Positions 27,834 to 36,317 of a DNA stretch of 64,000 nt are shown in pieces. Under the pieces are notes generated by a model. It worked only from the letters and a program-made list of their open reading frames with translations. It had not been told where the DNA came from and made no database searches. The first letter of the stretch is position 1. Every line of letters starts with the position of its first letter. The stretch is from Candidatus Zemynaea palustris (GTDB lineage: Bacteria; Vulcanimicrobiota; Vulcanimicrobiia; Vulcanimicrobiales; Vulcanimicrobiaceae). The position numbers and the translations under genes were made by a program. The stretch covers positions 20,884 to 84,883 of the forward strand of contig PLCB01000009.1 in assembly GCA_003134695.1 (NCBI GenBank). Direction: 5' to 3'.

Positions 27834-28691
27834 TCAACTAAACCAGCCTTTCGCGGCGTCGGACAACAGGCTCCCCATATGCGAGTCTAACCATTTTGTC
27901 CAACCGGGGAATGGCCCACCGTTCAGAAAGCAGCACGATGGGGGATCGGGCCAAGGGAATGCGACGCTATAGACAAGCGGCCAATGCGCGCCTGGAGGGT
28001 CATATGCGCCAACCCCGAGGTGCGCAACAAGACCTTGAATCGTCCGGGCGTCCTTGGCAAGCAGCGACCTGGTGCTGAGATTTGAAATCGTTACAAAAGC
28101 CTCGGCTACCGTGACGGGGCCCTGGGCCTTCGCGACCGGGGCCGCAAGCGTAACGTGAAGGGTAGCATCGAAGTAAGTTCGGACCACCGGGTCGTAACCA
28201 ATCCTCGTTCCTGATCTGCCGACCTGAAACCGGCTCAGCGTGTACTTGCCGTCGATGTAATTCGAGTGCGTGCTGTAAGTGAACGCGACTTTGTTCTTCC
28301 CCGCATCCGCCCCGGATAAGGACCCTTTCATCATCTTGCAGGAGACGTTAGACACCGAGATCGGAAGCTTGGACTTGGGCCACACGTATCTTTTTGCGCC
28401 CGTGCCGCCGCCGCCCGGGCCAAGCGGGCCGCCCTCTACGGGGTTGTAAGTGTATGTGTCGAGTCTGGGCGCCAGTGCGAAGAGGTTCCTGACGGTCTGG
28501 CACGGCAGACCGCGCGTCCAAAAACTGGCGAGATCCCCGTTGACCTGCCTGCGATTGATCTGCGGACTCGTCGTGCGGCCGCTCACGGTTCGAGTGAGGG
28601 CCAAGTCTCCGGCCGTGAATGTTCGCGGCGAGGCCGAGACCTGCGCGATTGCGAGCACGAAGATAAAAACGAACGTGATGACGAGACGCAT
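27834..28691 (-). CDS. Exported protein of unknown function
   Basis: A 285-residue protein with a signal peptide (MRLVITFVFIFVLAIAQVSA). Features of the mature part are a glycine-rich loop GGPLGPGGGGTGAKR around residue 90, a central beta-rich region, and a cysteine-containing tail PDPPSCCFLNGGPFPGWTKW. No family recognised. The gene stands alone with a gap of about 280 bases on its upstream side. Confidence 0.6.
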   Translation of the reverse strand: MRLVITFVFIFVLAIAQVSASPRTFTAGDLALTRTVSGRTTSPQINRRQVNGDLASFWTRGLPCQTVRNLFALAPRLDTYTYNPVEGGPLGPGGGGTGAKRYVWPKSKLPISVSNVSCKMMKGSLSGADAGKNKVAFTYSTHSNYIDGKYTLSRFQVGRSGTRIGYDPVVRTYFDATLHVTLAAPVAKAQGPVTVAEAFVTISNLSTRSLLAKDARTIQGLVAHLGVGAYDPPGAHWPLVYSVAFPWPDPPSCCFLNGGPFPGWTKWLDSHMGSLLSDAAKGWFS

Positions 28692-28968
28692 CTAATAGGT
28701 CCTCCAGAAACAGCAAAGCTATGCGTCAATGATGCCCATCAGATTAACGTTGGCTGCCGCTATCTCGATCCCATGTTGGGAGATTGAACATCCACGTGAT
28801 CTCATGAACCAGTGCGACGACTGATCCGGCCACAGGACAATTACGCCGTAGCCCAAACCTGTGCGCTCGCCGATCAAGAACTGTGCCACGCGACCTACGA
28901 ACTCGGGATCGGCGCGACGTTCTGGAAGGCCACCGCCTAGCGGGGATCGGAATACTCCTTGCGCAGGA

Positions 28969-30159
28969 ATGTCCATGTGCTGTTCGGTTCCGGTTCAGTG
29001 GCTCCGGCGCGCCGTTCTTCTGCCCCTACTCGGCGCAGCGACGTTGTTTCCCGGTCGCGCGCTAGCGGCGCCCGTGCTCAACTCGGTGACTCCAGGGGCT
29101 TGCATGGCCGAGCCGAGCATACAGCTGTTCACGCTGAACGGCTCGGGTCTCACCGGCCCCAAGACGAACGGCTATTCTTTCGATCAGGACGTCCAGCTCC
29201 ATGTCAGCATCAATGGCGCCCCGTACCAGAATAAGCCGAACATCATCCAGACGTGGACCTCGGTCCAACTAACACTCCAGCTCGATGCCGGCACCTTCTG
29301 CCCCGCGCCCGGCAGCCTGCGCTTCTTTATCAGCGTCCTGGGAGTGAATTCAAGCGTGTTTTCGATGCCGATCGTCGCGGCGCCGAGTGGACCGCCGACG
29401 ATCAGTTCGATCAATCCCACGAGCTTGCCGATCGCCGCGACGAGTTGGGGTATGCGTATCGTTGCAACCGGTCTCGACATCAGTTCGACCGGAGTCACGG
29501 TGAATGGCGTGTCGCCAGGCTTCTTGTCAAGGCTCGATGCTTTCTCGGGATATGTCGACATCGTCGTCCCGCCGTCTTTGCGAGCGCAGGCCGGGCGCTA
29601 TCAAGTCGTCGTGACAACAGCACGCGGATCGTCAAACCCGGTCAACTTCGATATCATCGGATCGCCGGTGATCAAGAGCATCGCGCCTTCAACCATATCG
29701 CTGCTCCCGCCACCTCGAGCGAGCACGCTCGCGCGACCCCTCTCCCCTGGATCAGGGCCTGCGGGCCCGGTTGGGCCTGCCGGACCGCCCGCGCCGGCCG
29801 GACCCGCCGCGCCTGCGCCCGCGCCGTCCGCGACGTCTCATATCGCTGCGCTCCAATCATCCAGCGCGATCTTCGGGATACCATTCACCATCAACGCGAG
29901 CGATATCGATGCCAACGTAACACTTACATTTGGTGGGCAGTCATTGCCGATCGATCAAAAAATGCTCACGTACGGCGCACAAAAAATTGTTGCGCGTCTG
30001 CCGAAGTGGGCCCAACTGTGCGGCACGCAAAACTACGCGATTCAATTACGTACGGCGATTGGCACTTCGAACACGGCCATGCTCGTCGTGCAGAATACCC
30101 CGTGCACAAATCCGCAGATGGCACTGCCGGCGCGATCAATACACACGCCGCCGCCCTAA
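28969..30159 (+). CDS. Exported protein with IPT/TIG-like domains and collagen-like GPAGP linker
   Basis: Starting at the ATG at 28969 gives 396 residues with a signal segment (WLRRAVLLPLLGAATLFPGRALA). Two Ig-like/IPT-TIG-type domains follow (residues about 25-125 and 135-225). Around residue 240 there is a low-complexity proline-glycine linker (GSGPAGPVGPAGPPAPAGPA). A third beta-rich domain then follows (FGIPFTINASDIDANVTLTFGGQ). It is the last chromosomal gene before the tRNA-derived attachment site, so it marks the left edge of the accessory region. Likely an extracellular or envelope protein; ligand unknown. Confidence 0.7.
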   Translation: MSMCCSVPVQWLRRAVLLPLLGAATLFPGRALAAPVLNSVTPGACMAEPSIQLFTLNGSGLTGPKTNGYSFDQDVQLHVSINGAPYQNKPNIIQTWTSVQLTLQLDAGTFCPAPGSLRFFISVLGVNSSVFSMPIVAAPSGPPTISSINPTSLPIAATSWGMRIVATGLDISSTGVTVNGVSPGFLSRLDAFSGYVDIVVPPSLRAQAGRYQVVVTTARGSSNPVNFDIIGSPVIKSIAPSTISLLPPPRASTLARPLSPGSGPAGPVGPAGPPAPAGPAAPAPAPSATSHIAALQSSSAIFGIPFTINASDIDANVTLTFGGQSLPIDQKMLTYGAQKIVARLPKWAQLCGTQNYAIQLRTAIGTSNTAMLVVQNTPCTNPQMALPARSIHTPPP

Positions 30160-30193
30160 AATTGGGCCACTTTTTGGCCCCCGTTAATCGAAA

Positions 30194-30213
30194 AACCGCT
30201 TAACAACGCGGTT
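30194..30213 (-). terminator. Rho-independent terminator of the original tRNA gene
   Basis: On the minus strand the sequence reads a 6-bp stem AACCGC/GCGGTT with an 8-base loop followed by a T run. It begins 5 bases after the CCA of the tRNA 3' end at 30218. Its position next to CCA argues that this is the authentic downstream flank of the tRNA gene, displaced here by integration. Confidence 0.75.
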
Positions 30214-30217
30214 CCTT

Positions 30218-30240
30218 TGGTAGCCCCAACGGGATTCGAA
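30218..30240 (-). other. Attachment site 1: displaced tRNA 3' end with encoded CCA
   Basis: Read on the minus strand this is a T-loop TTCGAAT, T-stem 3' strand CCCGT, acceptor 3' strand TGGGGCT, discriminator A and CCA. The 20-bp core tagccccaacgggattcgaa recurs exactly at 32810 and 63981. The sequence further right does not supply the matching T-stem 5' strand, so this is a fragment, not a gene. Being the only copy with CCA and a natural terminator, it is probably the original tRNA tail moved away from its gene by element insertion. Confidence 0.85.
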
Positions 30241-30337
30241 TCCGACGCTTCGTGGTTTTGTGCGGGCGCGAGAGGGCTCACATGGCCGAGGAATCGAGGC
30301 TTTTCAGGTGTCGGCGGGTTTCGATGGGCGGGCGTGG

Positions 30338-30369
30338 TTGCAACCGACTGCAACCAGATTGCAACCAGG
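30338..30369 (+). repeat. Arm-type repeats of E1 left end (GCAACC family)
   Basis: Three direct copies of GCAACC start at 30340, 30350 and 30361, i.e. spaced by 10 and 11 bp, about one helical turn. They lie about 100 bp inside the att core. The same arrangement appears degraded at 31989-32015 and as two copies at 32744-32760. Such phased direct repeats near att cores are what arm-binding domains of tyrosine recombinases recognise. Confidence 0.7.
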
Positions 30370-30481
30370 AAACGCGCCAATTCCGTGCCACCTTCGCCGC
30401 CCTCCCGCAATCGAACGGGCAGAGTCGAACCAGCAGCAATCCGTTTTTCTAGGTCGCTAAACCAAGCGTGTTACGGGGGCG

Positions 30482-31225
30482 TCAGCGTCCGGCCAGCTGA
30501 AGGCCGATGTAGGGTGCGGAACGTACCGTCTGCGCCGTGCGGCTACCAGGGTGGAGCGAACGCATCTCTTGATATAACCCAAAGACGAGCGCGCTGCTGG
30601 ATGAACCCAATCGCCAACTGACACCGCCGTCGAAGGTGACGGCGGTAAAGGTGAGCGTCCGGGCACCGTAAGCGCCCTGCGCTGCGGGATAGTAGTACAG
30701 CGCGGTAAAGACGTCGAGGCGCCTTTCGGGATTCACGGAGCGCTCGATGCCGACGCCGCCTCCGCGGATGCGGCGGTATCCGATCGGGTAGTCGAGGTTC
30801 GAGCTTGTTTGGAGAAACCCGATCCCGGCGTAGAGATCGAAGAATCCGGTGCAGCGAGCGATACGCGCCTCGTCGGTTTCCTCAATGGCAAGGAACCATG
30901 GAACAGCAACGTCCGGACCGGCGAGGGTATGAATGACGGTGTCCGTTTGGTCGCCGGTGTGCTCCGTCTGGTATTCGCTGCGGTGCGTTTGAATCGTAAG
31001 TGCGTAGCCCTTGCGAATCAAGGTCCCTCTTGCAAAGAACGACGGGAACTCCTCATTACCGTCGCTTGCGACCTGGTTATACACGTCTCCGAGCGAGTTG
31101 GCCACGACAATACTTTGCGAATCAGCCGTCGAGCACGGCCGCGCCTGAGCCGACGCACCGATCGCGAGCACACTGGCGAAAAAGAGTGCGGCCGCGATTG
31201 GCGCGCGTAAAGGTCCGAACGTCAA
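30482..31225 (-). CDS. Exported, probably outer-membrane-associated protein
   Basis: TTG start at 31225; 247 residues. The signal peptide is PIAAALFFASVLAIGASAQA. The C-terminal two thirds has alternating aromatic/polar strands (FDLYAGIGFLQTSSNLDYPIGYRR, LDVFTALYYYPAAQGAYGARTLTFTAVTFDGGVSWRL, APYIGLQLAGR), compatible with a small beta-barrel. No named family. It is the largest cargo gene of E1 and is co-directional with the lipoprotein gene upstream of it. Confidence 0.6.
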   Translation of the reverse strand: MTFGPLRAPIAAALFFASVLAIGASAQARPCSTADSQSIVVANSLGDVYNQVASDGNEEFPSFFARGTLIRKGYALTIQTHRSEYQTEHTGDQTDTVIHTLAGPDVAVPWFLAIEETDEARIARCTGFFDLYAGIGFLQTSSNLDYPIGYRRIRGGGVGIERSVNPERRLDVFTALYYYPAAQGAYGARTLTFTAVTFDGGVSWRLGSSSSALVFGLYQEMRSLHPGSRTAQTVRSAPYIGLQLAGR

Positions 31226-31260
31226 TTGGTCGCGCTATGACTCAGCAAAACCGAGCCGCA

Positions 31261-31716
31261 CTAGCCGCAGCTCGAGCTATCGCCGACAAGGGTAAGCGTC
31301 GCCGTCACGCCGCCGCCGGCCGTGACGGTAAGCGTGTTCGTGATTGCGCCGCCTGAATCGGTAACGGTGAATGTTGTCGCCGAGGTACCGCTGGATGGTG
31401 AGACCGTAAAGCTGGTCGAGTTACTAACCACCGTAAACGTCCCGCTATAGTTGGCTTGTGAGATAGTGAACGTGTTCAGGGCCCCGTTCGTGCAAAAGAC
31501 GGTCATCGTGTTGCCGCTGACGTTCGGACCACGGAACGTCACAGCGCCGGGCGCCGGGGTCGGGGTGGGTGAGGGCGACGGCGACGCGATCGGCGTTGAG
31601 CTTGACGCATTTCCGCCCGATCCGCTGCACTGGGCGAGGGTAACGCCCAGCGCGGCTAGAGCCAGAAAGCCGAAAATCTGAACTTTCGCACGCAGCATTT
31701 CGCGTCTCGCTTTCAT
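31261..31716 (-). CDS. Small lipoprotein with proline-rich linker
   Basis: A 151-residue protein: signal and lipobox (FLALAALGVTLAQC), a Ser/Thr/Pro linker (SPSPSPTPTPAPG), then a Thr/Ser/Gly-rich beta domain with two spaced cysteines (TVFCTNGALNTF and the terminal SSSCG). This resembles bacterial Ig-like domains. It lies 35 bases upstream of the outer-membrane-like gene, on the same strand, so the two may form an operon. Confidence 0.65.
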   Translation of the reverse strand: MKARREMLRAKVQIFGFLALAALGVTLAQCSGSGGNASSSTPIASPSPSPTPTPAPGAVTFRGPNVSGNTMTVFCTNGALNTFTISQANYSGTFTVVSNSTSFTVSPSSGTSATTFTVTDSGGAITNTLTVTAGGGVTATLTLVGDSSSCG

Positions 31717-31948
31717 AGAACCGTCTTCAAAAAGCGGGTTCGCGTCGAACGGCGTTCACCCTGTGGTAGACGCACGCGAGACAAATCTGGGAACGACGGC
31801 TCCGAGGGCTTCAGGTTGAAGCCTGGCCCAAAGGTAGCAGACCGGGCCACGGCCCGCCCTCCACGGTCGCCGAAGAAAAGGCGCACAACCCGTTTTTCTA
31901 GGGTCAGGACGGGGTGCGGTCGGTTACCAAAGGTTTATTCCGTGAGAC

Positions 31949-32018
31949 TTTTCGGCTTCTGAGGGTCATCATTCGGCCAGGCGTGGTTGCAGCCGACTGC
32001 GACCAAATTGCAACCAGA
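31949..32018 (+). repeat. Degraded duplicate of E1 left-end arm region
   Basis: About 70 bp resembling 30300-30370: GCAGCC, GCGACC and GCAACC at 31989, 31999 and 32010 keep the 10- and 11-bp spacing although two hexamers are mutated. The surrounding stretch 31717-32407 has no convincing gene, and no intact att core was found just left of the repeat. It is best read as the remnant of an older insertion in the same site. Confidence 0.6.
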
Positions 32019-32407
32019 AAATGGCGTTACAGGAAAGCGGGAAAGAACGTGGGCTGATTGAGCCCTCAGGATGCGGCGAACGCGTGTGACGAACTATAAA
32101 GGCTCGCGTCCAAGCGCCAGCGCGCGGCAGCGCGTTTGGAATGCATGAATTCGAGCATTCTGGATGGCAGGCGCGTCGTGCCAGCGCGGCTGGCACAGCG
32201 CAGTGAAGGCATCGGCTTCGTCCGTTGTCCCCGGCCTTGCAGCTCGAGCCGTTCGCGGCGTTCGAGCGCGCTGACCGAGGGAACGGCTTCGTAAGTAAGG
32301 GATGAGGGCCGGCCCCTGAGAGGCACGCGGCGTCGAAGACGAGGGTAACCAGCGTTGCCTTCTGCGCGCCGCTGCCCCGATACCGTGATTGGTGGCCGCT
32401 CGGAGTA

Positions 32408-32698
32408 TTGTTGCTTATCGACACTGGGGCAAACGTAAGTGGCATCGACGAGCAGGTCGCTGCGCAACTTGGACTTCAGACGACCGGGCCTAAGAAGGTC
32501 CACGGTATCGGAGGCCCGGGCACGGCGAACGAACACATCGTTCAGATCCGGCTGTCGGGCGCTGGGACGGCTCTATGGTTGGTGGTCAGTGCGAAGCTAC
32601 AAGGAGCTGGCAATATCGCGCTCATTGGGACCGACATCCTGACCGAATGCGTCTTCGTCTTTGACGGGCCTAACGGGACGTTTTCCCTGAGCTGGTAG
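32408..32698 (+). CDS. Retropepsin-like aspartic protease domain, possibly 5'-truncated
   Basis: The TTG start at 32408 gives 96 residues beginning LLIDTGANVSGIDEQVAAQLGL. This carries the DTGA catalytic motif of clan AA aspartic proteases, and near the end ALIGTDILTECVFVFDG matches the IGxD-L flap/second motif. The frame is open for another 34 codons upstream (to 32306) without a standard start, and most bacterial retropepsin proteins are longer. The gene may therefore be a fragment. It is the last gene in E1, facing the right att site. Confidence 0.6.
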   Translation: MLLIDTGANVSGIDEQVAAQLGLQTTGPKKVHGIGGPGTANEHIVQIRLSGAGTALWLVVSAKLQGAGNIALIGTDILTECVFVFDGPNGTFSLSW

Positions 32699-32743
32699 CT
32701 AAGGCGGAAAACCGGTCCATCCCGACGCTCTCGCTACTCGACT

Positions 32744-32760
32744 GCAACCAAACTGCAACC
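32744..32760 (+). repeat. Arm-type repeats of E1 right end
   Basis: Two GCAACC hexamers at 32744 and 32755 (11-bp spacing), about 50 bp left of att site 2, matching the hexamers at the left end of E1. Confidence 0.7.
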
Positions 32761-32782
32761 AGGATCGGCTCGAGAACGAAAA

Positions 32783-32802
32783 AACCCCGTGGTTACGCGG
32801 TT
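32783..32802 (-). terminator. Hairpin next to att site 2
   Basis: On the minus strand a stem AACCGCG/CGGGGTT (6 of 7 pairs) is followed by a T run, located just beyond the tRNA-like 3' end at 32810. It mimics the terminator beside att site 1, so each inserted element seems to bring its own tRNA 3' end plus terminator. Confidence 0.55.
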
Positions 32803-32809
32803 CGGATTG

Positions 32810-32829
32810 TAGCCCCAACGGGATTCGAA
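32810..32829 (-). other. Attachment site 2 (E1/E2 junction)
   Basis: Exact 20-bp core tagccccaacgggattcgaa, identical to att sites 1 and 4. No CCA is encoded on the minus strand here. The sequence to its right is shared with the right side of att site 3 for roughly 150 bp, so both are left ends of the same element type. Confidence 0.8.
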
Positions 32830-32966
32830 CTCTCAGCCAGCGGTCCCGGCCGATCCCTGGCAATCCCCAAGAGGCCCGTTCTATAAAGTTTCCGGCGCAG
32901 CGGCATCACAGGCGCTCCCTAGCGATCCCTGTCACGTTCACCCGCTCCGTGACAAAATTGTGACAA
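32811..32966. repeat. Left-end repeat, copy A (partner 55382-55536)
   Basis: From the att core rightwards, att sites 2 and 3 share a long block including ggattcgaactctcagcc, then the run gcggtcccggccgatccctgg, a conserved ggcccgtt, and finally the two GTGACA arms. Identity is nearly perfect over the first 50 bp and drops in the middle. It defines the left end of the E2/E3 element type and contains no gene. Confidence 0.8.
32949..32965 (+). repeat. Arm-type repeats of E2 left end (GTGACA family)
   Basis: Two GTGACA hexamers start at 32949 and 32960, 11 bp apart, separated by aaaatt. The same pair with the same spacing occurs at 55519/55530 and 63904/63915, and with one mutated hexamer at 55310/55321. 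Confidence 0.75.
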
Positions 32967-33024
32967 AGCTGAAAGCCTATTGGGCTGCGCAATTCCAATT
33001 ACGGAGGTGCCGTGAGTCCGGAAT

Positions 33025-33555
33025 CTATGTGGGCCACTCACCGTCCACTTGACCCTCGCCTTTGTATGGCCCGAGCGTGACGCTGCATCGTCCCGGCACA
33101 GCGCGGAGATAGTCTTGCGTGGCCAACGCCACGCGCACTCGCAGATGGATCATCCCACCAGGCAGCGTCCCGTTCCACGAGCGAGTTCGTCCTCGGGGAT
33201 CGGTATTGAGGTAGTAAGCGAAGTTGCCCTCGCCGGCGACGTACGGTTCGTCGAACACCTCGACTGAGATCACGCGCTTCGTCTTCGTCACTTTTCCTGC
33301 CTGGTCGAACAGCATGATGTCAGGCGCCGGTGCATTCGTCATATCAACAAAGGAACCATTGATCTCAATGACGGCGACCGCGAATTGCGTTTCGAATCCA
33401 GGCGGCAAAGGTCTTGGCTTCACCCCTATAGAGCCGTAGGCACAGAAGAACAACTTCATATGCGCATACTCTGGTGTGAGTTGGGCGTGGCCACGTGCAG
33501 TTGAGGCCGTTAAGAGGAATAGGACGGCAAGGGGGATTCGCAGCGAACTGATCAT
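33025..33555 (-). CDS. Exported protein of unknown function
   Basis: The ATG at 33555 gives 176 residues with a signal peptide (MISSLRIPLAVLFLLTASTARGHAQ). The mature part contains FETQFAVAVIEINGSFVDMTNAPAPDIMLFDQAG and HLRVRVALATQDYLRAVPGRCSVTLGPY, beta-sandwich-like. The frame is open further upstream but the longer version would bury the signal. First gene in E2. Confidence 0.6.
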   Translation of the reverse strand: MISSLRIPLAVLFLLTASTARGHAQLTPEYAHMKLFFCAYGSIGVKPRPLPPGFETQFAVAVIEINGSFVDMTNAPAPDIMLFDQAGKVTKTKRVISVEVFDEPYVAGEGNFAYYLNTDPRGRTRSWNGTLPGGMIHLRVRVALATQDYLRAVPGRCSVTLGPYKGEGQVDGEWPT

Positions 33556-33637
33556 GTGGTGATAGCGGTTCTCCGTTGTCGCTCGTGACGCGTTCCCGAG
33601 TCGCGAGAAGAGTGGGCACGTCTTCGGAACGTTCAGA

Positions 33638-35317
33638 CTAATCCGACCGACTCGCCTCGATGAAGACGTGATTGGTCGCGTCTCCGGGCGCGCGGTACAG
33701 TGCGAGCGTCGCGGTCCAGTGCTTCCCGGCGGCGTCGACGTACGCAAATGTAGCGCCCGCAGAGTTTTCCGCCGCATTTCTCGATGTCGGCGTCCAGCCG
33801 GCTCTCGTCATCTGGTCCGAAAAGCCATCGAGCAATTCGGCGACGGCGGCCGATGAATCGAAGCTCGCCGAGCTGCCTTGCGCCGTCGCGCCAAACGATC
33901 CCCAGCCCGGCTTCGGTGATGTGCCTGGAAGTCGCAGTTGTGGAAGCGTCCAGACCTGCGGGGGGCTGGCGAACGGCTGCGGCGGGCATTCTGCCTTGGT
34001 GACGCCGCGCGAAACGTTCAGAACAACGTTGTTGGAATCGGGACGCGTCCACAAATCGATTCTGGGGAAACCGGACTTGCAATAAGCGAGCAGCGTGCGA
34101 TCGCGGCTTCCGGCAGTAAAGCCGCTCTGCTGACGCATAGGCAGCCAGTTTATCCAGCCGGTCTTCGCCAATCCGCCCAGATAGGCGGAGAGCTGCGACT
34201 CTGCAAGTTCGTAATAAAGCGTCTCGACTCCGGCGTTCCCCGGCTGCGAAACCAGCGTTGGTTTGCTCGACGTGCTTCCGACCAATCTTCCCGCGGGAAG
34301 AGGGACCGTCCCGTCGAGTTCGGGAGGAGCCTTACCGACGAAGGCGTCGACGCTCTCAGGTTGTCCGCTCGTAACCATCATCCGAACGAGTCGAGCGAAA
34401 GCGGGCAAATCGGCGCGCGCGATCGTCACCGGAATCGAGGGCTGGATGGGAGGCGAAAAAGCGGATTCGGAGACGGACCTGCCCCTCGCTATGACGATGG
34501 CTTGTAGCTGAGAGGGCTTCGCCGTAGGAAATACGGCGACCATCGCGTTCCATGATTTTTCTCCGGCGCCGAATGAGAATACGGCGCCACCTCCGTTTGA
34601 CGCAATGGAGCTGGAGGACAGGCGCCATCCGGCGCGCTGCATTTGCGCGACGTAGCTTTTCATCAGCTCGCGAGCCGACGCTTTTCCTAGAATCAGAGCG
34701 CCTGCGTTCACCTCGATCGAGTCTCCATTCAGGCCGGACCCTCGGCTACTGCTCCCGCCTATCATGGTCACGTTCGTAGCCTGCGGGGAAGACAAAGCTG
34801 GGAGCGGAGAGGAAGGTACGCGCGAATCATTCCTGTCGATGCACGGGTTGAGGCCCAGTGCCGCGGAGGTGACCGTCACTCGCAAGTCGCCTTCGGCGCC
34901 GCCGCCCACCGCCAGATTCACCGGCTGCTTATCCTTGCAGTAGAGGTCGAATGCCGGTAGCGAGGCGGCGGCGTCCGTAAACACCACGTTGGGCGGACCG
35001 TTTCTCGGATGTTGAACGAAGCCCACCGCTTTCAGAACGCCGGTATATTCCGCGTAAGCTGCCTGTGCGTCGGTCGGCGCGTAATAGACCGTGACGCGAG
35101 TGCTACCGTAGCTTATTGCGCCCAGGATCGGTACGTTTGCGGGCAGCGGTACCGGAGACGTCCAGCCGGGCGGCAGCGCGCCGATGGTGGCTTGGGTGTT
35201 CTGCGACATGCTGCCAACCACGCGCGCGACGAGCATTGCCGCGGGAGAATTATCGGCGAACACGGCCTTCGTCATTGCGAGAACCGCAATAGCGACGGCG
35301 ATAAGGAACTTCTTCAT
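33638..35317 (-). CDS. Exported repeat protein of unknown function
   Basis: The ATG at 35317 follows a GGAGG site; 559 residues. After a signal peptide (MKKFLIAVAIAVLAMTKAVFA) the protein has several copies of a module with a proline-rich entry (ALPPGWTSPVPLPANVPILG; ELDGTVPLPAGRLVGST; WTLPQLRLPGTSPKPGW). Each is followed by a helix with a conserved AGW/TGW motif (MQRAGWRL, LAKTGWINWL, MTRAGWTPT). The pattern suggests three or four tandem alpha/beta domains. The family is not recognised. The large size and repeat structure suggest a secreted binding protein. Confidence 0.65.
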   Translation of the reverse strand: MKKFLIAVAIAVLAMTKAVFADNSPAAMLVARVVGSMSQNTQATIGALPPGWTSPVPLPANVPILGAISYGSTRVTVYYAPTDAQAAYAEYTGVLKAVGFVQHPRNGPPNVVFTDAAASLPAFDLYCKDKQPVNLAVGGGAEGDLRVTVTSAALGLNPCIDRNDSRVPSSPLPALSSPQATNVTMIGGSSSRGSGLNGDSIEVNAGALILGKASARELMKSYVAQMQRAGWRLSSSSIASNGGGAVFSFGAGEKSWNAMVAVFPTAKPSQLQAIVIARGRSVSESAFSPPIQPSIPVTIARADLPAFARLVRMMVTSGQPESVDAFVGKAPPELDGTVPLPAGRLVGSTSSKPTLVSQPGNAGVETLYYELAESQLSAYLGGLAKTGWINWLPMRQQSGFTAGSRDRTLLAYCKSGFPRIDLWTRPDSNNVVLNVSRGVTKAECPPQPFASPPQVWTLPQLRLPGTSPKPGWGSFGATAQGSSASFDSSAAVAELLDGFSDQMTRAGWTPTSRNAAENSAGATFAYVDAAGKHWTATLALYRAPGDATNHVFIEASRSD

Positions 35318-35507
35318 CACGCGCCTCCACGACGAGACGTACGGCATGAGACTTAACGGGCGCATACCCGACGCATGGCTGGACCGAAGCGATACACTTA
35401 AGAGGAATGCTCCATTGCGCGGCGGTTGCCCCGATGCTCTACTCGAATCGATCGGAATACACCGACACAAACCCTGCACGCCGACGTCGAGAAGCGCTCC
35501 CCCGCTT

Positions 35508-36050
35508 CTATTCTCCAAAAGGCCTCGCTGTTCCCCACGGATGCTTGAAACACTTACCTCCGGGCGGCTCCGGAAACATTCCCCCTGGATCTACGTCGGG
35601 CTCATAAAGTTCGCTACACTGGCCATTGAGTACGGGACCTCCCCAGCACGCGCCACCCTTAGCGTCATAGACGAGGAAAAGGGTCATGGTCGCGCCCTTA
35701 AACGCGGTACTCGAGGGTCCGGTTAGGAAAACAAATCTCAGCGCCTGAGACTTTAGAAAATGCCTAATGCGTCCAAGAGTTTCCGTCTGCTGTGCATCAA
35801 GTGGTGGGACGCCGGGTTTCCCGACATCGTTGGCGCTGTAGTTTATCGGTCCACGCGGCAGTTTTTCGCCGTAAGGTGTGCACTGTCTGCCACCGTCTCT
35901 TGAGATCCCCGCCAGTCTTTGCCTTTCGGCCCGACTCATCACCGCCCACGGAGGACGTAGCGTCGCTGCTGGACTGGGCGGCGGGCTCGCAGAAGCGAAT
36001 CGGGGCGTCAGTAACAATACGGAAGTTGCTGCGATTAGAATACAGCGCAT
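35508..36050 (-). CDS. Exported cysteine-containing protein of unknown function
   Basis: The ATG at 36050 gives 180 residues with a signal peptide (MRCILIAATSVLLLTPRFASA). Mature-part cysteines occur in GGRQCTPYGE, GGACWGGP, NGQCSELY and GGKCFKHPW, so disulfides are likely. Upstream in-frame starts exist but give a leader without signal character. No family recognised. Confidence 0.6.
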   Translation of the reverse strand: MRCILIAATSVLLLTPRFASASPPPSPAATLRPPWAVMSRAERQRLAGISRDGGRQCTPYGEKLPRGPINYSANDVGKPGVPPLDAQQTETLGRIRHFLKSQALRFVFLTGPSSTAFKGATMTLFLVYDAKGGACWGGPVLNGQCSELYEPDVDPGGMFPEPPGGKCFKHPWGTARPFGE

Positions 36051-36317
36051 ACTGAGACGCTGAGATCGTACGCTCACGCGATACACTATCGATCACCGTC
36101 AGGGTTAGCGGAGGTTAGAATCGCCACCCGCGAGGTCTTGCCCGGACCCCACCACGATGTAAGACTGTCGCCTCCACTTGTGTGCTTGGCCCGCAAAACC
36201 CAATTGTAGCATGATGTCGTCAAGCGCTCGGGGGTTCTGAGAATCGAACGACGTCGTAGCTTCGCCCGAAGCTGAGGCCCTGGGAAATGATGCCCCCCCA
36301 ATGTAAGGCTCGATCGC

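Larger units (their letters stand above)
30221..32829. mobile_element. Integrative element E1 (small, without recombinase)
   Basis: Bounded by exact copies of the 20-bp tRNA-derived core at 30221 and 32810 in direct orientation. Inside each end are GCAACC hexamers at 10-11-bp spacing (30340, 30350, 30361 at left; 32744, 32755 at right). It holds three small genes (an outer-membrane-like protein, a lipoprotein and a retropepsin-like protein) and no recombinase. A degraded second copy of the left end at 31949-32018 suggests that E1 itself arose from two stacked elements. Either it depended on a recombinase elsewhere or it has lost its own. Confidence 0.65.

Noticed and set aside
31969..32445. 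Long minus-strand frame (158 codons) in E1
   Set aside because: Composition is poor, and it runs through the phased GCAACC repeats and overlaps the retropepsin-like gene on the other strand.
32822..32860. Stretch gccagcggtcccgg matching E. coli selC
   Set aside because: It lies outside any tRNA-like fold and on the strand opposite to the tRNA-derived core; shared words of this length in G+C-rich DNA are expected by chance.
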